This document shows, piece after piece, positions 7,310-15,573 of a DNA stretch of 64,000 nt. The translations under genes were made by a program, and so were the position numbers. The stretch's first letter is position 1; the number at the start of each line of letters is the position of its first letter. Source of the stretch: Thiohalobacter thiocyanaticus. GTDB lineage: Bacteria > Pseudomonadota > Gammaproteobacteria > Thiohalobacterales > Thiohalobacteraceae. The notes beneath the pieces are model-generated. The model was not told where the DNA came from. It saw only the letters and a program-made list of their open reading frames with translations, and did not search any database. The stretch is from contig NZ_QZMU01000001.1 of NCBI RefSeq assembly GCF_003932505.1, positions 1,426,001-1,490,000 of the forward strand, given 5' to 3'.

Positions 7310-9103
7310 TCACTCATACAACGCCGCAATCCGATCGGCATACTGCGCCAGCACCTTGGCCCGCTTGATCTTCATGGTCGGCGTGACCAGGCCTTCATCC
7401 AGGGTCCAGGGATCCAGGGTCAGCGCCACCCGGCGGATCTTGGCGTAGCCGGGGAAGTCGTGCAGCTGGGCGCGGATGCGCTGGATGACCCTGACCTCCA
7501 GTTTCTCGTTCTCCAGGTGAGCCCTGTCATAGGGGTCCAGCCCCAGCTCGCGCACGAAACCGAACCAGTGCTGGGTGTCCGGCACGATCAGTGCGGTGAG
7601 AAACGGCCGGCCCTCGCCCACCACCAGCGCCTGGTCGAACAGGGGATCCAGCATGATGGCCGCCTCCATGTCCGCCGGCGGCACCTTCTCGCCGTTGGAC
7701 ATGACCAGGATGTCCTTGAGCCGGCCGGTGATGTAGATGTGGCCGTGTTCGATGCGGGCCTGGTCCCCTGTATGCAGCCAGCCCCCGGCGTCGATCATCT
7801 CGCGGGTGGCGGTGTGATTGTTCCAGTAACCGAGCATGATGCCGGGACCGCGCGCCAGCAGCTCATCGCCCGGGCCGATTTTCACCTCGGTGCCGCGGAT
7901 GGGGATGCCCACGCTGGCCGGGTCGTTGTCCTGGAAGGTGTTCACGCTGATCACCGGGCTGGACTCGGTCAGGCCGTAACCCTGCAGCAGCGGCAGCCCC
8001 AGCCCGATGAACAGCCGGGAGACCGGCTCGGGAATGGCCGCCCCGCCGCTGACCGCGGCGCGCAGACGCCCGCCCAGCTTTGCCAGCACCTTGTCCGCCA
8101 CCAGCCGCCGCAGCAGCGGCCACAGCAGCAGTGAGGGTGACCAGCGGGCCCGGCCCTGGGTGCGCTCGAAGCGCCGCCAGCCGGTGCGCACGGTGAGTTT
8201 GAACAGGCCACGCCTGAGCGCGCCGCCCTGGTGCAGCTGATCATGAATGCGACCATAGACGCGCTCGAAGATGCGCGGCACCGCGATCAGGATGGTCGGG
8301 CGCAGCTGGGTCAGATCCTCGGCCAGCTGGGCCACGGAGCGGGCATAGCTGACGGTGGCGCCGGCCATCATCGGCAGGTAGTAGCCGCCGGTACGCTCCA
8401 GGGTGTGCGACAGGGGCAGGAAGGAGACGAATTCGTCCTCCGGATAGACATCGATCATGGTCAGTACGGCATGGGCCACCGACAGCATGTTGGAGTGGCT
8501 CAGCATCACGCCCTTGGGCCGGCCGGTGGTACCGGAGGTGTAGACGATGGAGGCCAGGGCCTGACCGTCGTGGGCGGCTGGCGGCAGGGGTTCGGCGGCC
8601 TGCGGCAGCCAGTCGTGCAGAGCGGCCAGGCGCCCCGCTTCCGTGTCCTCGACCTCGCCCTCCAGGATCACCACCCGCGTGAGCTGCTCCGCCTTGCTAA
8701 GGGCCTCGTCCAGGCGCCGCCAGTGCCCGGCCGACTGCACCAGCAGCAGCCGGCACCAGGCGTCGTTGAGGATATAGGCGGCGTTGTCGGGGCGGTCGTC
8801 GACATACAGCGGCACCACCACCAGCCCCAGGCTCAGGGCGGCGATGTCGAAGGCGGCCCAGTCGGGGCCGTTGCGCAGCAGGATGGCCACCCGGTCGCCG
8901 GGGCTGAGCCCCTCGCCGGCCAGGGCCTGCTGCCAGCGGGCGACCCGCGCGGCCATGTCGCGCCAATTCAGCGTCCGCCAGCCCTCCTCGCTGCGGGAGA
9001 AACAGCGATAGGCCGGCGCCTCGGGCGAGCGCCGCACCCGCTCCCGGAACAGGCCGTCCAGGGTGGAGGCCGCCTCCACGGAAATGAGGTCTTCACTGCT
9101 CAT
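7310..9103 (-). CDS. AMP-forming long-chain acyl-CoA ligase
   Basis: A 597-residue ANL-superfamily enzyme expected to activate a fatty or other carboxylic acid with ATP and CoA through an acyl-adenylate. The P-loop-like motif YTSGTTGRPKGVMLSH (about 189-204) is intact, followed by GYGLTESSPV (A5 motif, about 375-385), TGDQARIEHGHIYITGR (A7/A8, about 446-462) and a C-terminal Lys-rich tail (TPTMKIKRAKV, about 577-587) containing the A10 lysine. The length fits FadD15/AasC-like ligases. It has no same-strand partner: the downstream gap holds a family A repeat and thiS starts divergently 111 bases away. Substrate cannot be told from sequence. Confidence 0.9.
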   Translation of the reverse strand: MSSEDLISVEAASTLDGLFRERVRRSPEAPAYRCFSRSEEGWRTLNWRDMAARVARWQQALAGEGLSPGDRVAILLRNGPDWAAFDIAALSLGLVVVPLYVDDRPDNAAYILNDAWCRLLLVQSAGHWRRLDEALSKAEQLTRVVILEGEVEDTEAGRLAALHDWLPQAAEPLPPAAHDGQALASIVYTSGTTGRPKGVMLSHSNMLSVAHAVLTMIDVYPEDEFVSFLPLSHTLERTGGYYLPMMAGATVSYARSVAQLAEDLTQLRPTILIAVPRIFERVYGRIHDQLHQGGALRRGLFKLTVRTGWRRFERTQGRARWSPSLLLWPLLRRLVADKVLAKLGGRLRAAVSGGAAIPEPVSRLFIGLGLPLLQGYGLTESSPVISVNTFQDNDPASVGIPIRGTEVKIGPGDELLARGPGIMLGYWNNHTATREMIDAGGWLHTGDQARIEHGHIYITGRLKDILVMSNGEKVPPADMEAAIMLDPLFDQALVVGEGRPFLTALIVPDTQHWFGFVRELGLDPYDRAHLENEKLEVRVIQRIRAQLHDFPGYAKIRRVALTLDPWTLDEGLVTPTMKIKRAKVLAQYADRIAALYE

Positions 9104-9214
9104 GGGGTCTCCGCTGTCCGGCCCCGCCGCGCAGCGGCCGGATTTGTTGTAGAATCGCCGTGAATCTCACTTGAATCGGGCGGTTGCACCGGATCCGGTC
9201 TGGAATCACACTTC

Positions 9215-9415
9215 ATGCAAATCATGCTCAACGGCGAAGCGCGTGAGATTGCCGAAGATCTCACGGCCGCGCAACTCATCGAGGAACTGGGGCTGAGCGG
9301 CCAGCGCCTGGCGGTGGAGGTCAATCGCGAGATCCTGCCGCGCAGCGGGTTCGCCGAGCACCGCTTCCAGCCGGGCGACCGGGTCGAGATCGTGCGCGCC
9401 ATCGGTGGTGGTTGA
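9215..9415 (+). CDS. thiS: ThiS sulfur-carrier protein
   Basis: A 66-residue beta-grasp protein ending in the diagnostic di-glycine (IGGG), which is adenylated and thiocarboxylated to deliver sulfur to ThiG for the thiazole ring of thiamine. Length and the internal VEVNREIL motif fit ThiS. It stands directly before thiG, but a family B repeat has been inserted between them. Confidence 0.93.
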   Translation: MQIMLNGEAREIAEDLTAAQLIEELGLSGQRLAVEVNREILPRSGFAEHRFQPGDRVEIVRAIGGG

Positions 9416-9424
9416 AATTTTCTT

Positions 9425-9508
9425 GTCATTGCGAGGCACGTAGTGCCGCGGCAATCTCTTTCCGTCTGCTGCGTCGTTACGAGATTGCCACGCTTCGCTC
9501 GCAATGAC
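9425..9508. repeat. Palindromic repeat, family B
   Basis: An 84-base inverted pair (GTCATTGCGAGGC... and ...GCTCGCAATGAC). It fills the 112-base gap between thiS and thiG. Other copies are near 11326, 11838, 15474, 18065, 18121 and 25157. Confidence 0.85.
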
Positions 9509-9527
9509 GACCAATCAGGAGACACAG

Positions 9528-10337
9528 ATGTCCACCCCCATGCAGGAAATACAGCCGAGCGACGATCCGCTGATCGTCGCCGGACGCACCTATCAGTCCC
9601 GCCTGCTGGTCGGCACCGGGAAATACAAGGACCTGGAGCAGACCCGCCGGGCGGTCGAGGCCAGCGGCGCGGAGATCATTACTGTGGCCATCCGCCGCAC
9701 CAACATCGGCCAGGATCCCAATGAGCCCAATCTGCTCGAGACCCTGCCGCCGGAGAAATACACCTATCTGCCCAACACCGCCGGCTGCTACACCGCCGAG
9801 GACGCGGTGCGCACCTGCCGCCTGGCGCGCGAGCTACTGGACGGCCACAACCTGGTCAAGCTGGAGGTGCTGGGCGACGAGAAGACCCTGTTCCCGGACA
9901 TCATCCAGACCCTGGAGGCCGCCGAGACGCTGATCAGGGATGGTTTCAACGTGATGGTGTACACCAACGACGACCCCATCATCGCCAAACGCTTCGAGGA
10001 GATGGGCTGCGTGGCGGTGATGCCGCTGGCCGCGCCCATCGGCTCGGGCCTTGGGATCCGCAACCCCTACAACATCCTCACCATCGTCGAGAACGCGAGT
10101 GTACCGATCCTGGTCGATGCCGGCGTGGGCACCGCCTCGGATGCCGCCATCGCCCTGGAACTGGGCTGCGACGGGGTGCTGATGAACACCGCCATCGCCG
10201 GGGCGCAGGATCCCGTGCTGATGGCCTCGGCCATGAAGAAGGCCATCGAGGCCGGACGCGAGGCGTACCGGGCGGGACGCATCCCGCGCAAACGCTTCGC
10301 CAGCGCCTCCTCACCCATCGACGGCACCTTCTTCTGA
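9528..10337 (+). CDS. thiG: Thiazole synthase ThiG
   Basis: A 269-residue TIM-barrel enzyme that joins deoxyxylulose phosphate, dehydroglycine and ThiS-thiocarboxylate into thiazole phosphate. The start region ([19 protein letters not shown]), the catalytic lysine context LVKLEVLGD, the NTAGC motif and the phosphate-binding [15 protein letters not shown] and [11 protein letters not shown] segments are all present. The ATG at 9528 follows AGGAGACAC; an upstream in-frame ATG at 9504 lies inside the repeat and is rejected. The rest of the pathway is not in the window. Confidence 0.95.
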   Translation: MSTPMQEIQPSDDPLIVAGRTYQSRLLVGTGKYKDLEQTRRAVEASGAEIITVAIRRTNIGQDPNEPNLLETLPPEKYTYLPNTAGCYTAEDAVRTCRLARELLDGHNLVKLEVLGDEKTLFPDIIQTLEAAETLIRDGFNVMVYTNDDPIIAKRFEEMGCVAVMPLAAPIGSGLGIRNPYNILTIVENASVPILVDAGVGTASDAAIALELGCDGVLMNTAIAGAQDPVLMASAMKKAIEAGREAYRAGRIPRKRFASASSPIDGTFF

Positions 10338-10350
10338 GCCGTCACGGCGC

Positions 10351-11316
10351 ATGCATGTTCTGCATATCCAGTCCCGCGAGCGGATCGAGGCCCCGGAGGC
10401 CCTGAGCCACCTGCCCGCCGAGGGGCTGGTGTGGCTGGACTTCATCCGCGAGCAGGAGCCGGACTGGCCGGCCGAGGTGCGCCGGCTCACCGGGGTGGAG
10501 ATCCACGAGGGCCATGTGCGCGACAGCCTGAACCTCGGCCACCCCTCCTACAGCGACAGCACCAGCGACTACGAGATGGTGATCTTCCGCAGCCTGGCGC
10601 CGGAGCCGGAACCGGACCATGACTTCAGCAGCCGCCCCACGGCCCTGTTCCTGTTCGACCGGGTGCTGGTCAGCGTGCGCCCCGAGGACAGCCGTTCCGT
10701 CCAGGCCGTGCGCGGCCGGCTCAGCAACCGCCAGGGCCGCATACCAACGCGCCCGGTGGGCCTGATGCATCTCATTCTGACCAACATGGTCGACCGCTTC
10801 CTGCAGATGCGGGAACCCCTGACCGAGCAGCTGGAAACCTGGCGCCGCGACCTGCTCGACCCCGGCCACCCCTTCGACGACTGGCTGGCCCTGATGAACC
10901 ACCGCAGCCGTCTGCGCCAGCTGGAGCTGCTGTGCGAGGGTCAGGAGGATGCGATCACGGTGTGGCGCGACAACACCGGCGTGGACATCGACGACCACCT
11001 GGCCGTGCGTTACAACGATCTGCTCGAGCACATCCGCCGGGTGATGAAGTTCGCCACCGACCAGCAGAGCGAGATCGAGTCTCTGGTGCAGCTGCATTTC
11101 TCCGCCGTCGCCCACCGCACCAACGAGATCGTGCGGGTGCTGACCGTGATCTCGGCAATCTTCCTGCCATTGACGGTCGTCGTCGGGATCTTCGGCATGA
11201 ATTTCGAGTACATGCCGGAACTGGCCTGGCGCTATTCCTACTTCATTGTGCTCGGCGGCATGGCGGCGCTGGCCATCGGGCTGCTGGTGCTGTTCCGGGT
11301 GAAGAAGTGGATCTGA
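10351..11316 (+). CDS. corA: CorA-family divalent metal transporter
   Basis: A 321-residue inner-membrane channel of the CorA/ZntB superfamily. It has an acidic cytoplasmic domain (1-250), a long stalk helix, and two C-terminal membrane helices (about 260-280 and 295-315) separated by the selectivity motif GMN in GMNFEYMPEL. A basic tail (RVKKWI) ends the protein. The ATG lies 13 bases after the thiG stop, so the two may be co-transcribed. Mg2+ is the default substrate; Zn2+ or another metal cannot be excluded because the periplasmic loop differs from E. coli CorA (MPEL). Confidence 0.88.
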   Translation: MHVLHIQSRERIEAPEALSHLPAEGLVWLDFIREQEPDWPAEVRRLTGVEIHEGHVRDSLNLGHPSYSDSTSDYEMVIFRSLAPEPEPDHDFSSRPTALFLFDRVLVSVRPEDSRSVQAVRGRLSNRQGRIPTRPVGLMHLILTNMVDRFLQMREPLTEQLETWRRDLLDPGHPFDDWLALMNHRSRLRQLELLCEGQEDAITVWRDNTGVDIDDHLAVRYNDLLEHIRRVMKFATDQQSEIESLVQLHFSAVAHRTNEIVRVLTVISAIFLPLTVVVGIFGMNFEYMPELAWRYSYFIVLGGMAALAIGLLVLFRVKKWI

Positions 11317-11325
11317 TATCACTCC

Positions 11326-11409
11326 GTCATTGCGAGCGAAGCGCGGCAATCTCGTTACGACACAGGAGACGGAGAGAGATTGCCGCGGCGCTTCGCGCCT
11401 CGCAATGAC
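11326..11409. repeat. Palindromic repeat, family B (left of GIY-YIG gene)
   Basis: An 84-base inverted pair starting GTCATTGCGAGCGAAGCGCG. It is nearly identical and in the same orientation to the copy at 11838-11921; together they bracket the GIY-YIG gene. Confidence 0.85.
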
Positions 11410-11451
11410 AGGACTGTATAATTCTTATAGTTCACACGAAAAGGATTTCGT

Positions 11452-11745
11452 ATGGACAAACAACCCGCTGTGTACATCCTGACAAACAAACCGAATGGAA
11501 CCCTGTATACCGGCGTCACCAGCAACCTGCCACAACGAATATGGCAACATAAACACAAACTCGTAAATTGCTTCAGCGCCAAATACAACTTGACGAAGCT
11601 GGTTTATTTTGAGCTGCATACTGATATGTATCAGGCAATCACGCGTGAAAAGCAGATCAAGGCAGGATCTCGGAAAGCGAAAATGAAACTGATAACAAAA
11701 GCCAACCCTGAATGGCGGGATCTTTATACAGACATCTGCCGCTGA
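11452..11745 (+). CDS. Small GIY-YIG nuclease-superfamily protein
   Basis: A 97-residue single-domain protein. The GIY-YIG signature appears as VYILTNKPNGTLYTGVT (about 7-23), followed by the conserved arginine (LPQRIWQHK, R30) and a conserved glutamate region (YFELHTDMYQAITREKQIK). Small stand-alone members (UPF0213/YhbQ type) are common and largely uncharacterised nucleases. Codon use is clearly more AT-rich than its neighbours, which suggests transfer. It sits between two same-orientation family B repeats, with a third, partial copy (11749-11792) immediately after its stop codon. Confidence 0.88.
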   Translation: MDKQPAVYILTNKPNGTLYTGVTSNLPQRIWQHKHKLVNCFSAKYNLTKLVYFELHTDMYQAITREKQIKAGSRKAKMKLITKANPEWRDLYTDICR

Positions 11746-11748
11746 AGA

Positions 11749-11921
11749 AGATTGCTTCGCTTCGTTTATGCCCTCTGGGTACTCGCAATGACGCTGGTCT
11801 TTTTGTGTGGTGGTGAGACTGGATGACCTGAGGTCATGTCATTGCGAGCGAAGCGCGGCAATCTCGTAACGAGGAGGAAAACGGAAAGAGATTGCCGCGG
11901 CGCTACGCGCCTCGCAATGAC
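11749..11921. repeat. Family B repeat, partial copy (11749-11792) and full copy (11838-11921)
   Basis: The partial copy keeps only the right arm with an altered centre (TTTATGCCCTCTGGGTACTC), also seen at 18180-18220. The full 84-base copy follows and ends ten bases before the stop codon of the convergent mscS gene. Confidence 0.8.
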
Positions 11922-11930
11922 GAAGTGTTT

Positions 11931-13235
11931 TCAAACCTCATCTCCACCCACACCCCTGACATCCGACTTGATATACACATCCCGCTGCGGGAAGGGGATG
12001 GTGATACCGGCGGCCTTGAAGCGGCGCCAGATCTCCAGATTGATCTCCGAACGCACGCCGTTCACGCCATTCTCCGGGTCGATGATCCACACCCGCAGTT
12101 CCAGCAGGACGCCGTTGTCGCCGAACTCCATCAGCCGGCACACGGGCTCGGGATCATCCTTGACGCGCGGCGAGATGCGTGCCGCTTCCAGCATGATCGC
12201 CATGGCCTGTTCGGGATCGTCGCCGTAGCTGATCGAGACCGGAATCTTGATGCGCACGTCGCGGTCGGAGTAGCTCCAGTTGATCACCTCGGTGGTGATG
12301 AGCGTCTCGTTGGGGATAAGCGTCTCCACCCCGTCGCGGTCGCGCACCACGATGTAGCGGGCGCGCAGTTCCGACACCCAGCCGAACTTGGTGCCCACGC
12401 TGATCACGTCCCCGGGCTTGATGGAGCGGTCGAACAGCACGATGAAACCACTGATGAAGTTGCTGGCGATGCGCTGCAGGCCGAAGCCGATACCCACGCC
12501 GAGCGCGCCGCCGAACACGGTGAGCGCGGTGAGGTCGATCCCGACCGCATCCAGCGCGATCAGCAGCGCCAGTGCGACCAGCACCACCTTGCTGACCTTG
12601 GAGACAGCCACCCGCAGACCGGGACTGACATGCGCCGCGCCGGTCATGCGCCGCTCGATCAGGGCCGACAACCAGAAGGCGATCACCCACAGCAGGGCGA
12701 TCAGCAATGCCAGCTTCACCACCGCCAGCAGCGAGATGCGGGTCGCGCCCAGGGTGAAGGCGAAATCGTCCAGGGCGCGCAGCACATAGGGCAGCCAGCC
12801 CAGCAGGTGCAGCGCGACCAGGATCCAGATGCTGGTGCCGATCAGGTTTTCCCAGGCCTTGACCGCCGGGCCGGGGGTGAAGCCCTTGCGCAGCAGGTAG
12901 ATCAGCATGCGGATGGCGGCCAGGGACAGCAGCAGCGGCACGGCGATATCGAGCACCGCCACGGGATAGCCGAAGGCCTCCAGCACCGCCCGGCCGACGA
13001 AGACGCCGATCAGCATGCTCAGCGGAAACAGGATGCGGCGCAGGCTTTTGCGGGTGAATTCGTGCAGGCGGCGCTCGACCCGGCCTTCCTGCTCCCGGAA
13101 CAGCGAGACATTGATGACACGGTGTACCAGCCAGGCACCGAACGCCGCCAGCACCAGCACCAGCAGCTGCCAGGCGAATTCGGGGTTCTGGATGCGTTCC
13201 AGCCAGACCTGGTAGTCGAGTTCGATGCCGTTCAT
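11931..13235 (-). CDS. MscS-family mechanosensitive channel
   Basis: A 434-residue inner-membrane protein. Four or five predicted membrane segments occupy residues 20-210, followed by the pore helix and beta domain typical of MscS: LTVFGGALGVGIGFGLQRIASNFISGFIVLFDRSIKPGDVI (about 235-275), and RYIVVRDRDGVETLIPN (about 290-306). It should open under membrane tension to release solutes during hypo-osmotic shock. The C-terminal domain (VSISYGDDPEQAMAIM) is of normal size. It is monocistronic, flanked by repeats on both sides. Confidence 0.92.
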   Translation of the reverse strand: MNGIELDYQVWLERIQNPEFAWQLLVLVLAAFGAWLVHRVINVSLFREQEGRVERRLHEFTRKSLRRILFPLSMLIGVFVGRAVLEAFGYPVAVLDIAVPLLLSLAAIRMLIYLLRKGFTPGPAVKAWENLIGTSIWILVALHLLGWLPYVLRALDDFAFTLGATRISLLAVVKLALLIALLWVIAFWLSALIERRMTGAAHVSPGLRVAVSKVSKVVLVALALLIALDAVGIDLTALTVFGGALGVGIGFGLQRIASNFISGFIVLFDRSIKPGDVISVGTKFGWVSELRARYIVVRDRDGVETLIPNETLITTEVINWSYSDRDVRIKIPVSISYGDDPEQAMAIMLEAARISPRVKDDPEPVCRLMEFGDNGVLLELRVWIIDPENGVNGVRSEINLEIWRRFKAAGITIPFPQRDVYIKSDVRGVGGDEV

Positions 13236-13263
13236 TCAGGGATCAAGGGTCAGGGACAGTTTC

Positions 13264-13298
13264 GTAGGTTGGGCTTCACTCCGTTCAGCCCAACCTAC
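13264..13298. repeat. Short inverted repeat, family C
   Basis: GTAGGTTGGGCTTCA... pairs with ...TTCAGCCCAACCTAC to form a 13-15 base stem. Longer members of this family lie near 14284, 16741 and 40881. Confidence 0.75.
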
Positions 13299-13369
13299 AT
13301 ACTAGCATCCCGCAGACAAAAGCAGACACCTGAGTACCGAGCTGAATGGCACTTAACTTCACCAACCAC

Positions 13370-13445
13370 GTCATCCCCGCGAAGGCGGGGATCCAGCGCT
13401 CGTTTGCCCTGCCAGGCACTGGATTCCCGCCTTCGCGGGAATGAC
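13370..13445. repeat. Palindromic repeat, family A
   Basis: Inverted arms GTCATCCCCGCGAAGGCGGG and CCCGCCTTCGCGGGAATGAC with a 30-base centre, in the gap between the divergent mscS and trmB genes. Confidence 0.85.
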
Positions 13446-13504
13446 GGGTAAACTGAAATCCGGCTCATTAAGGGCCACTCAGCCACGACCCCTGATATCT
13501 GACC

Positions 13505-14215
13505 ATGACCGACCACCCCCGCCGCATCCGCTCCTTCGTCCGCCGCGAGGGTCGGCTCACGCCGTCCCAGCAGCGGGCGCTGGATGAACTGCTGCCCCGC
13601 TACGGACTGGACCCGGCCGGGCCGCTGGATCTGGACGCCGCCTTCGGCCGCCACGCGCCCCGCACCCTGGAGATCGGCTTCGGCAACGGCGCCAGCCTGG
13701 CGGAGATGGCTGCGGCCGCGCCGGAGCAGGATTTCATCGGCATCGAGGTGCATCGACCCGGAGTCGGGCATCTGCTGCGGCTGATCGCCGAGCGGGAGCT
13801 GACCAATGTCCGGGTCATCTGCGCCGATGCCGTCGAGGTGCTGCGCGACGCCATCCCGGAGGCGAGCCTGTCCCGGGTGCTGCTCTACTTCCCCGACCCC
13901 TGGCCCAAGAAGAAGCACCACAAGCGGCGCATCCTGCAGCCGGATTTTGTCGCCCTGGCGGCGCGCAGGCTCGCCCCCGGCGGCGTCTTCCATCTGGCCA
14001 CCGACTGGGAGGACTACGCCGGACAGATGCTCGAGGTGATGGAGGCCAGCCCCGGCTTCACCAACCAGGCCGGGCCGGGCCGCTTCGCCGAACGCCCGGC
14101 GGACCGGCCGCCGACCAAATTCGAGCAGCGCGGCCAGCGGCTGGGGCACGGGGTGTGGGACCTGCTCTACACCCGCCAGCCGCCGCAGGAGGATGCCGAC
14201 CCCGGCGGACTGTGA
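13505..14215 (+). CDS. trmB: tRNA (guanine-46-N7)-methyltransferase
   Basis: A 236-residue SAM-dependent enzyme that makes m7G46 in tRNA variable loops. The SAM-binding [10 protein letters not shown] (about 57-66), the acidic [16 protein letters not shown], and the family signature [18 protein letters not shown] (about 129-146) are all present. The C-terminal [17 protein letters not shown] is also diagnostic. Its N-terminal extension ([17 protein letters not shown]) is normal for gammaproteobacterial TrmB. Confidence 0.96.
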   Translation: MTDHPRRIRSFVRREGRLTPSQQRALDELLPRYGLDPAGPLDLDAAFGRHAPRTLEIGFGNGASLAEMAAAAPEQDFIGIEVHRPGVGHLLRLIAERELTNVRVICADAVEVLRDAIPEASLSRVLLYFPDPWPKKKHHKRRILQPDFVALAARRLAPGGVFHLATDWEDYAGQMLEVMEASPGFTNQAGPGRFAERPADRPPTKFEQRGQRLGHGVWDLLYTRQPPQEDADPGGL

Positions 14216-14283
14216 TAGGATGCCGGGCTTTTCCCCGGGCGGAAATCGCACCCTGGCCGAACTGGCGGACCCCGCCAATGCCA

Positions 14284-14362
14284 TAGGTCGGATCAGCCCG
14301 GAGGGCGTAATCCGACATCGTGCCCGAGCCCTGTCGGGTTACGCTGCACTGACCCGACCTAC
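14284..14362. repeat. Inverted repeat, family C-like
   Basis: TAGGTCGGATCAGCCCGG... pairs imperfectly with ...GACCCGACCTA; the right half (GTCGGGTTACGCTGC) also occurs inside the composite elements at 54070 and 63615. It fills the gap between trmB and prk. Confidence 0.75.
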
Positions 14363-14379
14363 GGGGTGTGCGGAATATT

Positions 14380-14393
14380 TCTATACAGATCAA
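14380..14393 (+). promoter_or_regulatory. Weak FNR-like site before prk
   Basis: TCTAT-ACAG-ATCAA has a perfect right half-site and a degraded left half (8 of 10 positions). It overlaps an AT-rich stretch (ATATTATG) that could be a -10 element, which would suit repression rather than activation. Confidence 0.25.
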
Positions 14394-14479
14394 CATATTA
14401 TGCCTGAGCCAGCGGCGCGGGCACGGCGCCTCCGGGCAGCCGATCCAGGATTTCAAAACCTTGGCTTGAGGAGAACAGC

Positions 14480-15352
14480 ATGTCCAAAAAGCATCCCGTG
14501 ATCGCGGTTACCGGCTCGTCCGGCGCCGGCACGACCACCGTCAAGGTGGCATTCGAGCACATCTTCCGCCGCGAGGGCATCAACCCGCTGGTGATCGAGG
14601 GCGACAGCTACCACCGCTACGACCGCGCGGCCATGAAGGAGGCCATGAAGAAGGCCGAGGACGAGGGCAACCGCAACTTCAGCCACTTCGGCCCCGAGGC
14701 CAATATCTTCGACAAGCTGGAAGAGACCTTCCGCACCTACGGCGAGACCGGCGCCTGCCAGCGCCGCTATTACCTGCACAGCGACGAAGAGGCCGCCCCC
14801 TACGGGCAGAAACCGGGCGAGTTCACCCCCTGGGAGGACATCCCGGCCGGCACCGACCTGCTGTTCTATGAAGGCCTGCACGGCGGCGTGGTCACCGAGG
14901 ACGCCAATGTGGCCCAGTTCGTGGACCTGCTGATCGGCGTGGTGCCGCTGGTGAACCTTGAGTGGATCCAGAAGATCCACCGCGACGCGGCCGAGCGCGG
15001 CTATTCCGCCGAGGCCATCGTCGACACCATTCTGCGCCGCATGCACGACTATGTGCACTACATCACGCCGCAGTTCTCGCGCACCGACATCAATTTCCAG
15101 CGCGTGCCGACGGTCGACACCTCCAACCCCTTCATTGCCCGCGACATCCCCACGGCCGATGAATCCTTCGTGGTGATCCGCTTCCGCGACCCGAGCAAGC
15201 ACAACGTGGACTTCCCCTACCTGCTGAACATGCTGGAGGGCTCCTTCATGTCGCGGCGCAACACCATCGTGGTGCCGGGCGGCAAGATGGGCTTCGCCAT
15301 GGAGATCATCCTGGCGCCGATCATCGAGCAGATGCTGACCGCGCGCGGCTGA
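14480..15352 (+). CDS. prk: Phosphoribulokinase, short bacterial type
   Basis: A 290-residue kinase that phosphorylates ribulose 5-phosphate to ribulose 1,5-bisphosphate, the CO2 acceptor of the Calvin cycle. The P-loop GSSGAGTTTVK (about 12-22), the catalytic-region IEGDSYHRYDR (about 39-49), LFYEGLHGGVV (about 132-142) and the allosteric/substrate-binding YFTPQFSR-like segment YITPQFSRTDINFQRVPTVDTSNPF (about 194-218) identify it. The length fits the octameric proteobacterial class (CbbP/PrkB) rather than plant or cyanobacterial enzymes. RuBisCO is not in the window. A strong terminator follows 24 bases after the stop codon. Confidence 0.96.
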   Translation: MSKKHPVIAVTGSSGAGTTTVKVAFEHIFRREGINPLVIEGDSYHRYDRAAMKEAMKKAEDEGNRNFSHFGPEANIFDKLEETFRTYGETGACQRRYYLHSDEEAAPYGQKPGEFTPWEDIPAGTDLLFYEGLHGGVVTEDANVAQFVDLLIGVVPLVNLEWIQKIHRDAAERGYSAEAIVDTILRRMHDYVHYITPQFSRTDINFQRVPTVDTSNPFIARDIPTADESFVVIRFRDPSKHNVDFPYLLNMLEGSFMSRRNTIVVPGGKMGFAMEIILAPIIEQMLTARG

Positions 15353-15375
15353 CGGCGAGCACCACCGCACCAGGC

Positions 15376-15403
15376 AAACCCCCGGCATGTCCGGGGGTTT
15401 TTG
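15376..15403 (+). terminator. Rho-independent terminator after prk
   Basis: Stem AACCCCCGG / CCGGGGGTT with a five-base loop (CATGT), followed directly by a T-rich tail. It stands 24 bases after the prk stop codon. Confidence 0.9.
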
Positions 15404-15473
15404 TTTGCAGGGCCGCACCGTAATGGAATCCACCCCGGTGCTGGTGTATGTTCAGATCAATTGCAGTGATTCT

Positions 15474-15558
15474 GTCATTGCGAGGCGCGTAGCGCCGTGG
15501 CAATCTCTACCTCCCTTGGTTCGCATTACGAGATTGCCACGCTATCGCTCGCAATGAC
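15474..15558. repeat. Palindromic repeat, family B
   Basis: Inverted arms GTCATTGCGAGGCGCGTAGC and ...CGCTATCGCTCGCAATGAC. It ends 15 bases before the FIST gene start, so it lies in the 5' leader. Confidence 0.85.
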
Positions 15559-15573
15559 GCCCATGGAGCCGGC

